Assembly (NCBI GenBank): GCA_021850555.1
Contig: JAJZLX010000376.1
Span: forward strand, 1 to 54,823
Direction of reading: 5' to 3'
From: Pseudomonadota bacterium
GTDB lineage: Bacteria > Pseudomonadota > Gammaproteobacteria > Steroidobacterales > Steroidobacteraceae
Length of the DNA stretch: 54,823 nt
Part shown: positions 44,556-52,781 of the stretch, in pieces
Numbering within the stretch: the first letter of the stretch is position 1
Layout of the letters: the number at the start of each line of letters is the position of its first letter
Made by a program: the position numbers and the translations under genes
The notes under the pieces: generated by a model
What the model was told of the DNA's origin: nothing
The model's input: only the letters and a program-made list of their open reading frames with translations
Databases searched by the model: none

Positions 44556-47500
44556 TCAGAACTTCGCGCGCACACCGAAGGAGAGCGAGCGTCCATACTG
44601 AACCAGGTTTAACGTCTGATTCTGGAATCTCCCATACGTGTGGTATATGGAATTCATCAGATTGTTCGCATCGAAATACACGTTCAGGTACTTGTTGATC
44701 TGATAGTTGGTGGCGAAATCCAGCTGGGTGAACGGCGCCTGATACACCGGCTCGTTCCCAAAGGCGCCGCCGCCCTGCTCCTGACCCGTCAGGAGCAGGA
44801 GTTTCGACGTCCAATTCACGGTAATCCGAGCCTGCCACTTGTCCCGTTGGTAGAACAACGTACCGTTGGCAGAGCTCCCGACGCCTGTCAGCGCGAACTG
44901 ATTGGACGTGGTGCTGTAGTTGTTGAAGTTCGCATTATCATGCATCCACGTACCGTTGATCATCACGCCGAATCCGAACGGCAGCATCTGCTGCCAGGTG
45001 GCCGACACTCCGGTGACGTCCGCCGACAGCTTGTTCGTGTAGGTGGTCTCCGCGAATACCATCGGCTTTCCGCAGCCGGAGTCCGTGAAGACGACCGAGC
45101 CGCCCGCACTGTAGGTGCACGGAGCCGGATCGTTGACGGGAAGAGTGACATCGGCCACGCTCGAGGTCGGGAAGTTCGATACCTGCTTGTAGAAAGGATG
45201 GATTTCCGCGTAGTCATTTGGCGCGTAGAACCACGACAGCCTCATATCATAGTTGTTGGAAAGGTACGGCATCAGATCCGGGTTGTTGCCGGTTGCGGTC
45301 AGCGCGTTGACCCGCCCTCCGTAGGCCGTGTTCGGGATCAACTGCAGATTCGGCGGCGCGGATTCCGTCCGCGAGAAGTCAAATGCCGTTTCCACGTCCC
45401 GCGTTGGCCAGAGGGCCAGGTCCAACGCCGGCAGGAAGTAGCCGTACGAGTTGGTGGTCTGCGTCCACTTCGGCGTGCCCGTGGCGAACTTGTACGCCGT
45501 CGGGTCGCTGGAGCCCACCCACGCCACGCTCGTCACCGGCGCAGCCAGGCCTGCAATCACCTCGTCCGTCTTCTGATACCGCAGCCCGAGCCGCGTCATG
45601 AGCCGCATGCCGTCCACCCGGAAATTATGGCTCACTTGCACGAACGGCGCATAGTTCATGCGGGACACGTGCTGCACCGAGGTCGTGCTCAACGCCTCCG
45701 TGGGCACACCACCGGTATAATACGGGTAGCCTGTGGTCGGACTCCAGAGCGAGTCGATCGGCTGGGTCATCAAATAGTGGAGCACCGAATACGGATTGTA
45801 GACGAGCAGGCTCGAGGGCAGATTGCCGCCCCCGCTGTAGCCCGGCATCCAGGTACCGACGTTCACCGCCTTGAAGAGCGAAGAGGGCAGCGGGACGCCC
45901 TGCGTATTGCCGGAAGCCGGCCCGTACCCGGCCCAGAGCTCCCAATAGTTGTTCGTGAAGGTATCAAACTCCTTCGTGTTCCAGTCGTCGTCGAGAAATT
46001 GCGCCCCGAATTGCACCTTGGTGCTGTCGCCCGGGTTCCAGGTGGCGGAGATTCTCGCCTCGTTGATCTGGTCCGAATTCTGCTGGGTCTGCAGCGGCAG
46101 CACGTGCGATCCGATGATGAACGGATTCAGTCCGTTGTAATTCGGCGATGCGGTCGCGCCCGAGCCCGTCGCGACGGCATTCGGACCATAAGCGCTCCAG
46201 TACGGCAACACGTTGCTGTTCTTGTTCAGCGTCAGGCCGCCGGTGTAGTTGTTTGTGACATCGCCAAAACCCACGTCAGAGTCGATATCGCTGTAGGTGC
46301 CGTTCGGATTCAGCTGCGACTTGGACTGATCGGCATCGACATCCAGCGTCCAATCGTCGTTGACGTTCCAGAGGACGTTTAGGCCGTAGGTGTTCGTGAC
46401 GATGTACTGGTCCGCAACGAACGCATTGAAGTCGGTCGGGCCCGTATAATTGAAATTGCTGATCGTGCCGTTGCCGTCGAGCGTCGCATCGGGGAAAGCG
46501 CCGAACCACGTGCTGCGCTGCCAGCGATTGATGTGCTGATCCCACGAAGAATAGTTCTCATCGAGCGTCACCAGCACCGACTTGCTCGGATGCCATTGCA
46601 ACGCGACCCGTCCGTCCTTGCTCCGGGTGTCGATACGCTCGAGGTACATGGCCATGTCCTGAGGGTACCAGACCGGCACCTGGGCATCTCCCGTGGCCCC
46701 GGGGCCCACGCTCGCGCAGCCGGTGTTACCGAAGGCGGTCGTGTAGTTGGCCGCGAGATCCGAGCAGGCGAATCCCCCGGCGGCGATTCCCTTCCATCCC
46801 ACGATGTCCTGATGGTGAGTGAGAGTGCTGTAGTCGGTGTAATCGCCGTCGATGAGGATGCCGAACTTGTCGTGGTCGAACGTATCGCTGAACAGAGCGC
46901 CGACAGCCGGCCGCATGCCCCCATCCATCGGGTAATTGGTCTCCCCGACGTTGATCCCGCCGTGAAGGCCGGGATTCTGAAAAGGGGTCAGCATTTTGAT
47001 GTTGACCACGGAGCCGATATTACCCGAAGAGAGCGCCATGTCGGGGGTCTTCAGGACGTCGATCTCTCCGACGTACATGGCGCCGACAGTGGACACATTG
47101 AAGGTCTGTCCGTTGCCGGAAGCGATCTGCCGGCCGCCCATCAGCACCGTGTTGAACGATCCGCCGAAACCGTTGACGTTGAAGCCCTGCGGCAGGCCCG
47201 TGGCGGTCGGCGCGCCGAAGGAGCTCGAGTAGGCGAGCGAGCCGCGATTGATGGTGACTCCCGGAATGTGCGCGAGGGCGCCCCCGATCGAGGAGTCGGG
47301 GAACTGGCCGATCGTCTCGGCGGAGATCGCATCGACCACGCCGATCGATTCCTTCTTGATCTGCAGCGACCGTTCCAGGGACCCGCGGATGCCCGTGACG
47401 ATGATCGGCTGCAGCTCGGTTGCGGATTCCGCCACGGACCTCCCGGTAGAGGCGGTGGCGGCGGCAGGTCCGGCCGAGCTCCGGGCATACAGACCCGCCC

Positions 47501-47813
47501 CGGCTGTGGGAACGGTGGTGTTCTCGGCGTACAGACCCACTCCGCTTGCGCTGAGCAGGCCCAACGAGGCCATCGGCGTCGCGTTGAAACCCCGCTGTCT
47601 GGCCTTGGCTGCCTTGCCGGGCACGGGCGGCCGATGTGAGCTTTTCTCCGGAGCGGTTCGGGCGTGCGCAACGCCGCCCGCGCCCAGGGTCAGCGACCCC
47701 AGCGCCAGTCCCGAGATGCCAAGTGTTGCGCCGGCCGAGTGGCCGAGCTTACGGAGTCTAGCGTTCTTCTTGACCGCGTTTCTTGTCGCGTTACGCAGTG
47801 TCTTGCGACTCAT
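44556..47813 (-). CDS. TonB-dependent receptor (Caulobacter/Xanthomonas-type), first gene of halogenase operon
   Basis: A 1085-aa outer-membrane transporter. The signal region is long and basic (MSRKTLRNATRNAVKKNARLR, hydrophobic to about residue 50, VAHA). A low-complexity segment of about 80 residues with two GLYA motifs follows, then the TonB-box-like QPIIVTGIRGSL (about 137-148). The plug has SAETIGQFPDSSIGGAL and IPGVTI. The rest is the beta barrel ending in aromatic F (GVRAKF). The cargo is not readable; an operator at 47945 and the xylan setting suggest xylo-oligosaccharides. It heads the operon TBDR-halogenase-SapC-cupin_8-cupin_8. Confidence 0.9.
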   Translation of the reverse strand: MSRKTLRNATRNAVKKNARLRKLGHSAGATLGISGLALGSLTLGAGGVAHARTAPEKSSHRPPVPGKAAKARQRGFNATPMASLGLLSASGVGLYAENTTVPTAGAGLYARSSAGPAAATASTGRSVAESATELQPIIVTGIRGSLERSLQIKKESIGVVDAISAETIGQFPDSSIGGALAHIPGVTINRGSLAYSSSFGAPTATGLPQGFNVNGFGGSFNTVLMGGRQIASGNGQTFNVSTVGAMYVGEIDVLKTPDMALSSGNIGSVVNIKMLTPFQNPGLHGGINVGETNYPMDGGMRPAVGALFSDTFDHDKFGILIDGDYTDYSTLTHHQDIVGWKGIAAGGFACSDLAANYTTAFGNTGCASVGPGATGDAQVPVWYPQDMAMYLERIDTRSKDGRVALQWHPSKSVLVTLDENYSSWDQHINRWQRSTWFGAFPDATLDGNGTISNFNYTGPTDFNAFVADQYIVTNTYGLNVLWNVNDDWTLDVDADQSKSQLNPNGTYSDIDSDVGFGDVTNNYTGGLTLNKNSNVLPYWSAYGPNAVATGSGATASPNYNGLNPFIIGSHVLPLQTQQNSDQINEARISATWNPGDSTKVQFGAQFLDDDWNTKEFDTFTNNYWELWAGYGPASGNTQGVPLPSSLFKAVNVGTWMPGYSGGGNLPSSLLVYNPYSVLHYLMTQPIDSLWSPTTGYPYYTGGVPTEALSTTSVQHVSRMNYAPFVQVSHNFRVDGMRLMTRLGLRYQKTDEVIAGLAAPVTSVAWVGSSDPTAYKFATGTPKWTQTTNSYGYFLPALDLALWPTRDVETAFDFSRTESAPPNLQLIPNTAYGGRVNALTATGNNPDLMPYLSNNYDMRLSWFYAPNDYAEIHPFYKQVSNFPTSSVADVTLPVNDPAPCTYSAGGSVVFTDSGCGKPMVFAETTYTNKLSADVTGVSATWQQMLPFGFGVMINGTWMHDNANFNNYSTTSNQFALTGVGSSANGTLFYQRDKWQARITVNWTSKLLLLTGQEQGGGAFGNEPVYQAPFTQLDFATNYQINKYLNVYFDANNLMNSIYHTYGRFQNQTLNLVQYGRSLSFGVRAKF

Positions 47814-47944
47814 TAGAAGCCCCCTCTATCACAAGTGCCCGAGTGTTGTAAATACGCCACATAAGCGGCTGCCGGCAAAGGTGATGCCGTCCCGAAAGCT
47901 TTCGAAATCCTCGCACGGTGCTTTTGTCTAGGTTCCCCCGAAAT

Positions 47945-47960
47945 ATGGTACCGCTACCTA
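47945..47960. promoter_or_regulatory. LacI-type operator upstream of receptor operon
   Basis: ATGGTACCGCTACCTA, CG-centred palindrome with mismatches in the last two bases, 131 bases before the receptor start. Confidence 0.7.
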
Positions 47961-48129
47961 CGACGGCGGCAGTATGGTCTTGGTCACGGTTCCATGTCAA
48001 CTGGGTTTGCGCATTCTGCCGCGGATGGCAGGGAGCCTGTGTTTTCCAGCTTTCGCTGCCAGATGAAATGAATCTAGAGCACCGCCGGCGGACGGGTTCC
48101 GCTGTCAGTCTCGCCTATCGTCGCGACAG

Positions 48130-48145
48130 TTGGTTGCGTAACCAT
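48130..48145. promoter_or_regulatory. CG-centred palindrome of variant sequence (TGGTT type)
   Basis: TTGGTTGCGTAACCAT. The arms TGGTT/AACCA are exact inverted repeats around GCGT. It has the LacI-type CG centre but differs from the common pattern at the two positions nearest the centre, so it may belong to another regulator or be a weak site. Confidence 0.4.
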
Positions 48146-48302
48146 AGCCAGAGCTGGGCTTGGGCACACCATCACTGGCCGCATCTTCATCCTTGACCAG
48201 CCGATCCGTTGGTGAAGCGCGACATCCGGAGGTCGGGATTCTTTCGACGACGGAGGATGTCTCGTGCACTGTCCTTCCACACCCCCGTGAGTATGCGGGA
48301 TG

Positions 48303-48318
48303 ATGACACCGCTGTCAT
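48303..48318. promoter_or_regulatory. CG-centred palindrome of variant sequence (TGACA type)
   Basis: ATGACACCGCTGTCAT, inverted repeat ATGACA/TGTCAT around CCGC. The symmetry and CG centre fit a LacI-family site, but the arms (TGACA instead of TGGTA) suggest a different repressor. Confidence 0.5.
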
Positions 48319-48476
48319 CCCAACCTGCCGGGCAGCTTCGTTCGACCTGTCCCACCTGACTCGCTCAGACTCGACGGGACCCAGTGCCATGCGCCATCGC
48401 AAGATCCGGCCCAAAGCGCCCTTTCCTTTCGCGGCCATCTGGTGCTGAGCGCCGGCATGCTGGTTGAATCGACGAC

Positions 48477-48492
48477 CTGGTATCGTTACCAT
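48477..48492. promoter_or_regulatory. LacI-type operator upstream of second halogenase
   Basis: CTGGTATCGTTACCAT, near-perfect CG-centred palindrome, 134 bases before the halogenase ATG at 48627. Confidence 0.75.
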
Positions 48493-48626
48493 GTCATGTC
48501 GCTTTCGATATTCCGATTGAGAACGTCCGTGCTTCCATCGCATCGTTCCTTCAAATGCGATCATCGTCCAGCGTGTCCCTCGCGTGCCGCCGACGGCCCG
48601 TTAAGCGCTTGGCGGCGCACCACTGC

Positions 48627-50153
48627 ATGCACCAGGCTACGTTCGTGTTAAACGAGCCGATCCGCAGCGTCGTCATCGTCGGGGGAGGCACCGCGGGTTG
48701 GATGACCGCCGCGACGCTGTCCAAGTCCTTCCCTCACCTGAGGGGTGGCATCCGCCTCATTGAATCGCAGGAGATCGGCACGGTGGGCGTCGGCGAGGCA
48801 ACCATTCCGCCGATCATCGACTACCTTCGTACCCACGCCATCGATGAGGACGATCTCGTCCGCAAGACGCAGGCAACCTTCAAGCTCGGGATCGAGTTCA
48901 AGGACTGGACGCGGCAGGGGCATACCTATTTCCACCCATTCGGCCCCACAGGCCTGCCCAAGGGCGGAGTGCCCTTCTGCACCTACTGGCACAAGTGTGC
49001 GCTTGCCGGCACGGCCGCGCCGATTGAGGCGTATTCCCTGCAGGCAGTCGCCGCGCAGCAGAACAAGTTCATGCGGCCCGTCGCCCGCATGCACTCGCCG
49101 CTTGCAACAATAGTCTACGCTCTGCACTTCGATGCAACGCTGTTCGCGGCCTATCTCAGGGCCTGTGCCGAGGCACGGGGCGTCGTGCGCACGGAAGGCA
49201 AGGTGCGCAGCGTCGCATTGCGCCCCGAGGACGGCTTCATCGAATCCGTCACGCTCGAGAGCGGCGCTCGGATCGCCGCCGACCTTTACATCGACTGCAC
49301 CGGATTTCGCGGCCTGTTGATTGAAGGGGCACTGAAAACCGGATATGAGGATTGGACACATTGGCTTCCCTGCGATCGGGCTATCGCCGTTCCATGCGAG
49401 CGCACAGGGCCGCTCTCTTCACAGACTCGCGCGACGGCGCGCCGCGTCGGCTGGCAATGGCGCATTCCCTTGCAGCATCGCATCGGCAACGGCTACGTCT
49501 ACAGCAGCCAGTTCATCGACGACGATGCGGCGCAGGATATTCTCCTCTCCGGCCTCGAGGGCCGCCCGACACGCGAACCGCTGCGCTTGCGATTCACCAG
49601 CGGGCGGCGCCGGCGGTGCTGGAACCGCAACTGCGTCGCCATCGGCCTGTCCGCGGGCTTTCTCGAGCCGCTCGAGTCCACCGGCATCCACTTGATCCAG
49701 CGCGGCATCCTCGTGCTGCTGAAATTTTTCCCCGACCGTCATTTTCTGCAGCCGGATATCGATCGATACAACCAACAGATCGCATTCGACTACGAGCGCG
49801 CCCGGGATTTCCTCGTGACTCACTACCATTTCACGGAGCGTGAAGAGGACTTCTGGCGCCACTGCCGCGCCACGGAGCTTCCCGAGAGCCTGAATGAGCG
49901 CCTCGAGCTCTTCCGCAACTACGGGCGCCTTCTGCGCGATGAGAACGAGCTGTTCTCGGTCCAGAGCTGGTTCCACATGCTTAACGGCCAGGGTGTGAAG
50001 ACCGCCGGGTACGATCCCTTCGCGGACATCGTCGGACCGGACCCGCAGGCGGCGCTCGATGAGATCCGTGAGGTCGTGGCCGGCTGCGCCTCCACCATGC
50101 CCTCACACGAAGAATTCATCCGAGGACACTGCCGGGCCGCGGCACTGACTTGA
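48627..50153 (+). CDS. Flavin-dependent tryptophan-halogenase-like protein (stand-alone copy)
   Basis: A 508-aa FAD-dependent halogenase homologue. It has VGGGTAGWMTA (18-28), Lys86 in ATFKLGIEF, the intact motif WQWRIP (276-281) and Glu347 in AGFLEPLEST. So, unlike the operon copy, it keeps every classical halogenase motif. It is divergent from the receptor operon and convergent with the OGT-like gene (32 bases). Two starts are possible: ATG at 48627 and GTG at 48645, the latter with AGG ahead and closer to the usual N-terminus. Substrate unknown. Confidence 0.85.
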   Translation: MHQATFVLNEPIRSVVIVGGGTAGWMTAATLSKSFPHLRGGIRLIESQEIGTVGVGEATIPPIIDYLRTHAIDEDDLVRKTQATFKLGIEFKDWTRQGHTYFHPFGPTGLPKGGVPFCTYWHKCALAGTAAPIEAYSLQAVAAQQNKFMRPVARMHSPLATIVYALHFDATLFAAYLRACAEARGVVRTEGKVRSVALRPEDGFIESVTLESGARIAADLYIDCTGFRGLLIEGALKTGYEDWTHWLPCDRAIAVPCERTGPLSSQTRATARRVGWQWRIPLQHRIGNGYVYSSQFIDDDAAQDILLSGLEGRPTREPLRLRFTSGRRRRCWNRNCVAIGLSAGFLEPLESTGIHLIQRGILVLLKFFPDRHFLQPDIDRYNQQIAFDYERARDFLVTHYHFTEREEDFWRHCRATELPESLNERLELFRNYGRLLRDENELFSVQSWFHMLNGQGVKTAGYDPFADIVGPDPQAALDEIREVVAGCASTMPSHEEFIRGHCRAAALT

Positions 50154-50185
50154 ATCACAGCGACATGCGGCCCATGAGGCCCGCC

Positions 50186-52507
50186 TCAGGAATACAAATG
50201 CCCGGGCTCGAGCCCCGCGTGGTGCCGCTCGTACATCTGCCGGTAAAGCGATTCTAGATTACGGACAAAGGTTGCCGTATCGAACAGGGCGCAGCGGCCG
50301 CGATTGGCTGCGAGCTTGCGCTTGATCGCCCCGATGCGCCCTGCGTCGGTGGCGAGCTCGACCGCGCGGCGCTCGTAGTCGGCACGGCTGTCCGCGATGA
50401 GTTCGGGTAGCTGCGCGGAAGTGAGAATGCTGGCCGCCATGCGCGCGGCGAATGACGCACCAGGCAGGGTCAGCACCGGCAGGCCCGCCCACAGCGCATC
50501 GGCGGCGGTGGTGCCTGCGTTGTAGGGCAAGGTGTCGAGAAACAGGTCCGCCACCCGGTAACGCGCCAGATATTCCCCCAGGGGCAGGAAGCCGCCGAAC
50601 ACGAGCCGCTCGGGCGGGACGCCGCGCCGTGCGGCCTCGCGGCGCAGGTTGCGCTCGACTGCGGGCGATCCGCTCAGCAGAAACAGCAGGCTGTGCGGCG
50701 CAGCGCAAAGGATGCGCATCCAGCCGTCGAACGTCTCCGGGCTGATTTTGTAGGTATTGTTGAAGCAGCAGAAGACGAATTCCGAAGACGGCAGGCCGAA
50801 CTTCGCACGGCTGAAACTCCCCTCCGCGACGGGCCGCCTGGCGTCATTGACCTGGTAGCTCGGCAGGTATGCGATCTTCTCGCTGTATTGCTCTCGGGTC
50901 TCGCCGGGTATGAGCACAGGGTCGGCGAGGAGGTAGTCGATGAGCTGTCCGCCGAGCGTGCCCAGGTACCCCAAATAGCTGACCTGCACGGGAGCGGCGC
51001 GCAGCGCCATGATGCCCGGCCGGGCATCACGCGTATATCCGCCGAGGTCGACCGCGATATCAATCTCGAGCCGCCTCGCGAGCGCGGCCACGTCGCGATC
51101 GGTCTGTGCGCCGACCTGGAGAAAACGATCGCATGCGGCCTCGACGCGGGCGCCGAGCTCGTCGGACACATGCGGCCCAAAAGAGAAGGCGCTCAGCTCG
51201 AAGCCGGAGCGGTCATGAGCCTCGAACAGTCCGGCTGCAAGCAGCGCTACCGCGTGGTTGCTCAGGTCCGCGGAGAAATAGCCGATACGGATCCTCTCGT
51301 GGCGGGGATGGCGTGGCACATCCGGCAGCGGGGCTCGCACAAGCCGCTCACGCACACAGATCTCGGCGGCGCGCCGCTGCAGCGCGGGCGAGTCGATGAG
51401 AGAGAGCATGACGAAGGGGGTGGCAGCCATCTCACCGCGCTCGAGAGCTGCGGTGATGGCGGCCCTGTCGCTCTCCAGGCCGTCCCAATCGCAGATTTGC
51501 ATCCGCGCGTGGCGCCAATTCCCCCGCAGGAAGCGGCTCTTCGGGTCCATCGCAAAGGCCTGCGCGTAGCTCGCGATCGCCTCCTCGATGAGGCCGAGCT
51601 CCTGAAGCGCCATGCCGCGGCAATGATAAGTGTAGGGATCCCGGTGGCCCTGGTTGATCGCCCGATCGAGACTCTCGAGCGCATCGCGATATCGCCTGAG
51701 CTCATAGAGGGCCGCTCCCCGATTCGCGAACGCATTCAAACAGCGGGGATCCGCGGCCACAGCACGGTCGTAGCTCGCGAGGGCCTCCTCAAGCCTCTGC
51801 AGCCCGCGCAGCGTGTCGCCGCGATGAGCAAGCGCCTGCGCGTAATTCGGCTGCAGCGCGAGTGCCCGGTCGAAGCTCTCGAGCGCCTCCTCGCGCCGCC
51901 CCATCACGCGCAAGGTGACGCCGCGGTTGCAGTGCGCGGCGGGGAACCTCGGCTGCAGGGCGATCGCCCGCTCGACGCTGGCGAGCGCATCCTCATAGCG
52001 GCCCCGCTCGTGCAAGGCGGCTCCGCGGTTGTTCCAGGCCGCAGCGTAATCGGGCTTCAAAGCGACGGCACGCCCGTAGCTCTCGATCGCCTGATCGTAT
52101 TGTTGCTGGTCGCCCAACGTCAACCCGCGGTTGTAGTGGGCCAGGGCATTGTCGGGCTTCAGGGCCAGCGCCCGCTCGTAGCACGCCAGGGCGTCGCCGT
52201 ATCGGCCGAGAGTGCGCAGGATGTTGCCATGGTTGATGTGCGCCTCGGCGCTGTCCGGCATCGCCGCCGCCGCGCGGCCCAGAAGCTCGACGGCCTGCTG
52301 CGCCCGCCGGGTCTGCGCCAACAGAATTCCAAGCAGGCTGAGGGCGCCGGGCTGCTCTGGCTCGCGCTCGAGGACGGATCGGCAGAGTTCCTCGGCCTCC
52401 GCCCACCGCCCTTGGGCATACAGCGTGCTCGCCCGCTCCAGGCAATGCATTGCCGCCCCGACAGAGGAAGGAGACATGCCGCCGGCGGTGCGGGGGCCTT
52501 CGCTCAT
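50186..52507 (-). CDS. TPR protein with O-GlcNAc-transferase-like (GT41) domain
   Basis: A 773-aa protein. About residues 10-330 are tandem 34-residue tetratricopeptide repeats, nine or more, with patterns such as ALACYERALALKPDNALAHYNRG. About residues 390-760 match the GT41 (OGT/SPINDLY) catalytic region: RIGYFSADLSNHAV, VDLGGYTRDARPG, PVQVSYLGYLGT, FCCFNNTYKISPE and LDTLPYNAGTTAADALWAG. The family transfers GlcNAc or another sugar to Ser/Thr of proteins. The start is uncertain (ATG 52507 or 52477); an operator lies upstream of both. It is cytoplasmic. Its target is unknown, but coregulation with the xylan genes is striking. Confidence 0.85.
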   Translation of the reverse strand: MSEGPRTAGGMSPSSVGAAMHCLERASTLYAQGRWAEAEELCRSVLEREPEQPGALSLLGILLAQTRRAQQAVELLGRAAAAMPDSAEAHINHGNILRTLGRYGDALACYERALALKPDNALAHYNRGLTLGDQQQYDQAIESYGRAVALKPDYAAAWNNRGAALHERGRYEDALASVERAIALQPRFPAAHCNRGVTLRVMGRREEALESFDRALALQPNYAQALAHRGDTLRGLQRLEEALASYDRAVAADPRCLNAFANRGAALYELRRYRDALESLDRAINQGHRDPYTYHCRGMALQELGLIEEAIASYAQAFAMDPKSRFLRGNWRHARMQICDWDGLESDRAAITAALERGEMAATPFVMLSLIDSPALQRRAAEICVRERLVRAPLPDVPRHPRHERIRIGYFSADLSNHAVALLAAGLFEAHDRSGFELSAFSFGPHVSDELGARVEAACDRFLQVGAQTDRDVAALARRLEIDIAVDLGGYTRDARPGIMALRAAPVQVSYLGYLGTLGGQLIDYLLADPVLIPGETREQYSEKIAYLPSYQVNDARRPVAEGSFSRAKFGLPSSEFVFCCFNNTYKISPETFDGWMRILCAAPHSLLFLLSGSPAVERNLRREAARRGVPPERLVFGGFLPLGEYLARYRVADLFLDTLPYNAGTTAADALWAGLPVLTLPGASFAARMAASILTSAQLPELIADSRADYERRAVELATDAGRIGAIKRKLAANRGRCALFDTATFVRNLESLYRQMYERHHAGLEPGHLYS

Positions 52508-52562
52508 CGATTTGAGCGAAGGTCTTGCGCGCAAGAACGGCGCCGCCGCCGGCCCGGCGCAT

Positions 52563-52578
52563 ATGGTATCGCTACCAC
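52563..52578. promoter_or_regulatory. LacI-type operator upstream of OGT-like gene
   Basis: ATGGTATCGCTACCAC, near-perfect CG-centred palindrome, 55 bases before the ATG at 52507. It is the rightmost copy found. Confidence 0.75.
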
Positions 52579-52745
52579 TCCAGGCCAGCCACCCTGCAAA
52601 ATCGCATTCGTGTTCCGTTGCATCGAGACTCGAAGTGTAGGGGCGATGCGCCCGATGCGCCACTGGGTTGAGCGCCCGGACTCACTGTGACCGCACCCGC
52701 CCTGCACTCGAAGCCGAGGCGGTCCGCGGCAACCGTGCGGGGTCT

Positions 52746-52774
52746 GGCTGCAAGCGCCGGCAGCGCTTGCAGCC
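52746..52774 (-). terminator. Strong hairpin after second TonB receptor
   Basis: An 11-base perfect stem (GGCTGCAAGCG / CGCTTGCAGCC) with a seven-base loop, starting eight bases past the receptor stop on the minus strand. No T-run follows in that direction, so it may be a Rho-dependent or mRNA-stabilising structure rather than a classical intrinsic terminator. Confidence 0.55.
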
Positions 52775-52781
52775 GATCCGG

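Larger units (their letters stand above)
47814..48626. other. 813-base divergent control region with four CG-centred palindromes
   Basis: Separates the leftward receptor operon from the rightward second halogenase. It looks less GC-rich than the genes around it and has no convincing ORF. It holds palindromes at 47945, 48130, 48303 and 48477: two of the common type and two of different sequence. This is the densest control region in the window. Confidence 0.65.

Noticed and set aside
48187..48564. Minus-strand frame containing EAARQVGMTAVSSSRIL, slightly like a LacI helix-turn-helix
   Set aside because: No start with ribosome site, no effector domain, and the frame crosses two operator palindromes, whose sequence creates part of the likeness.
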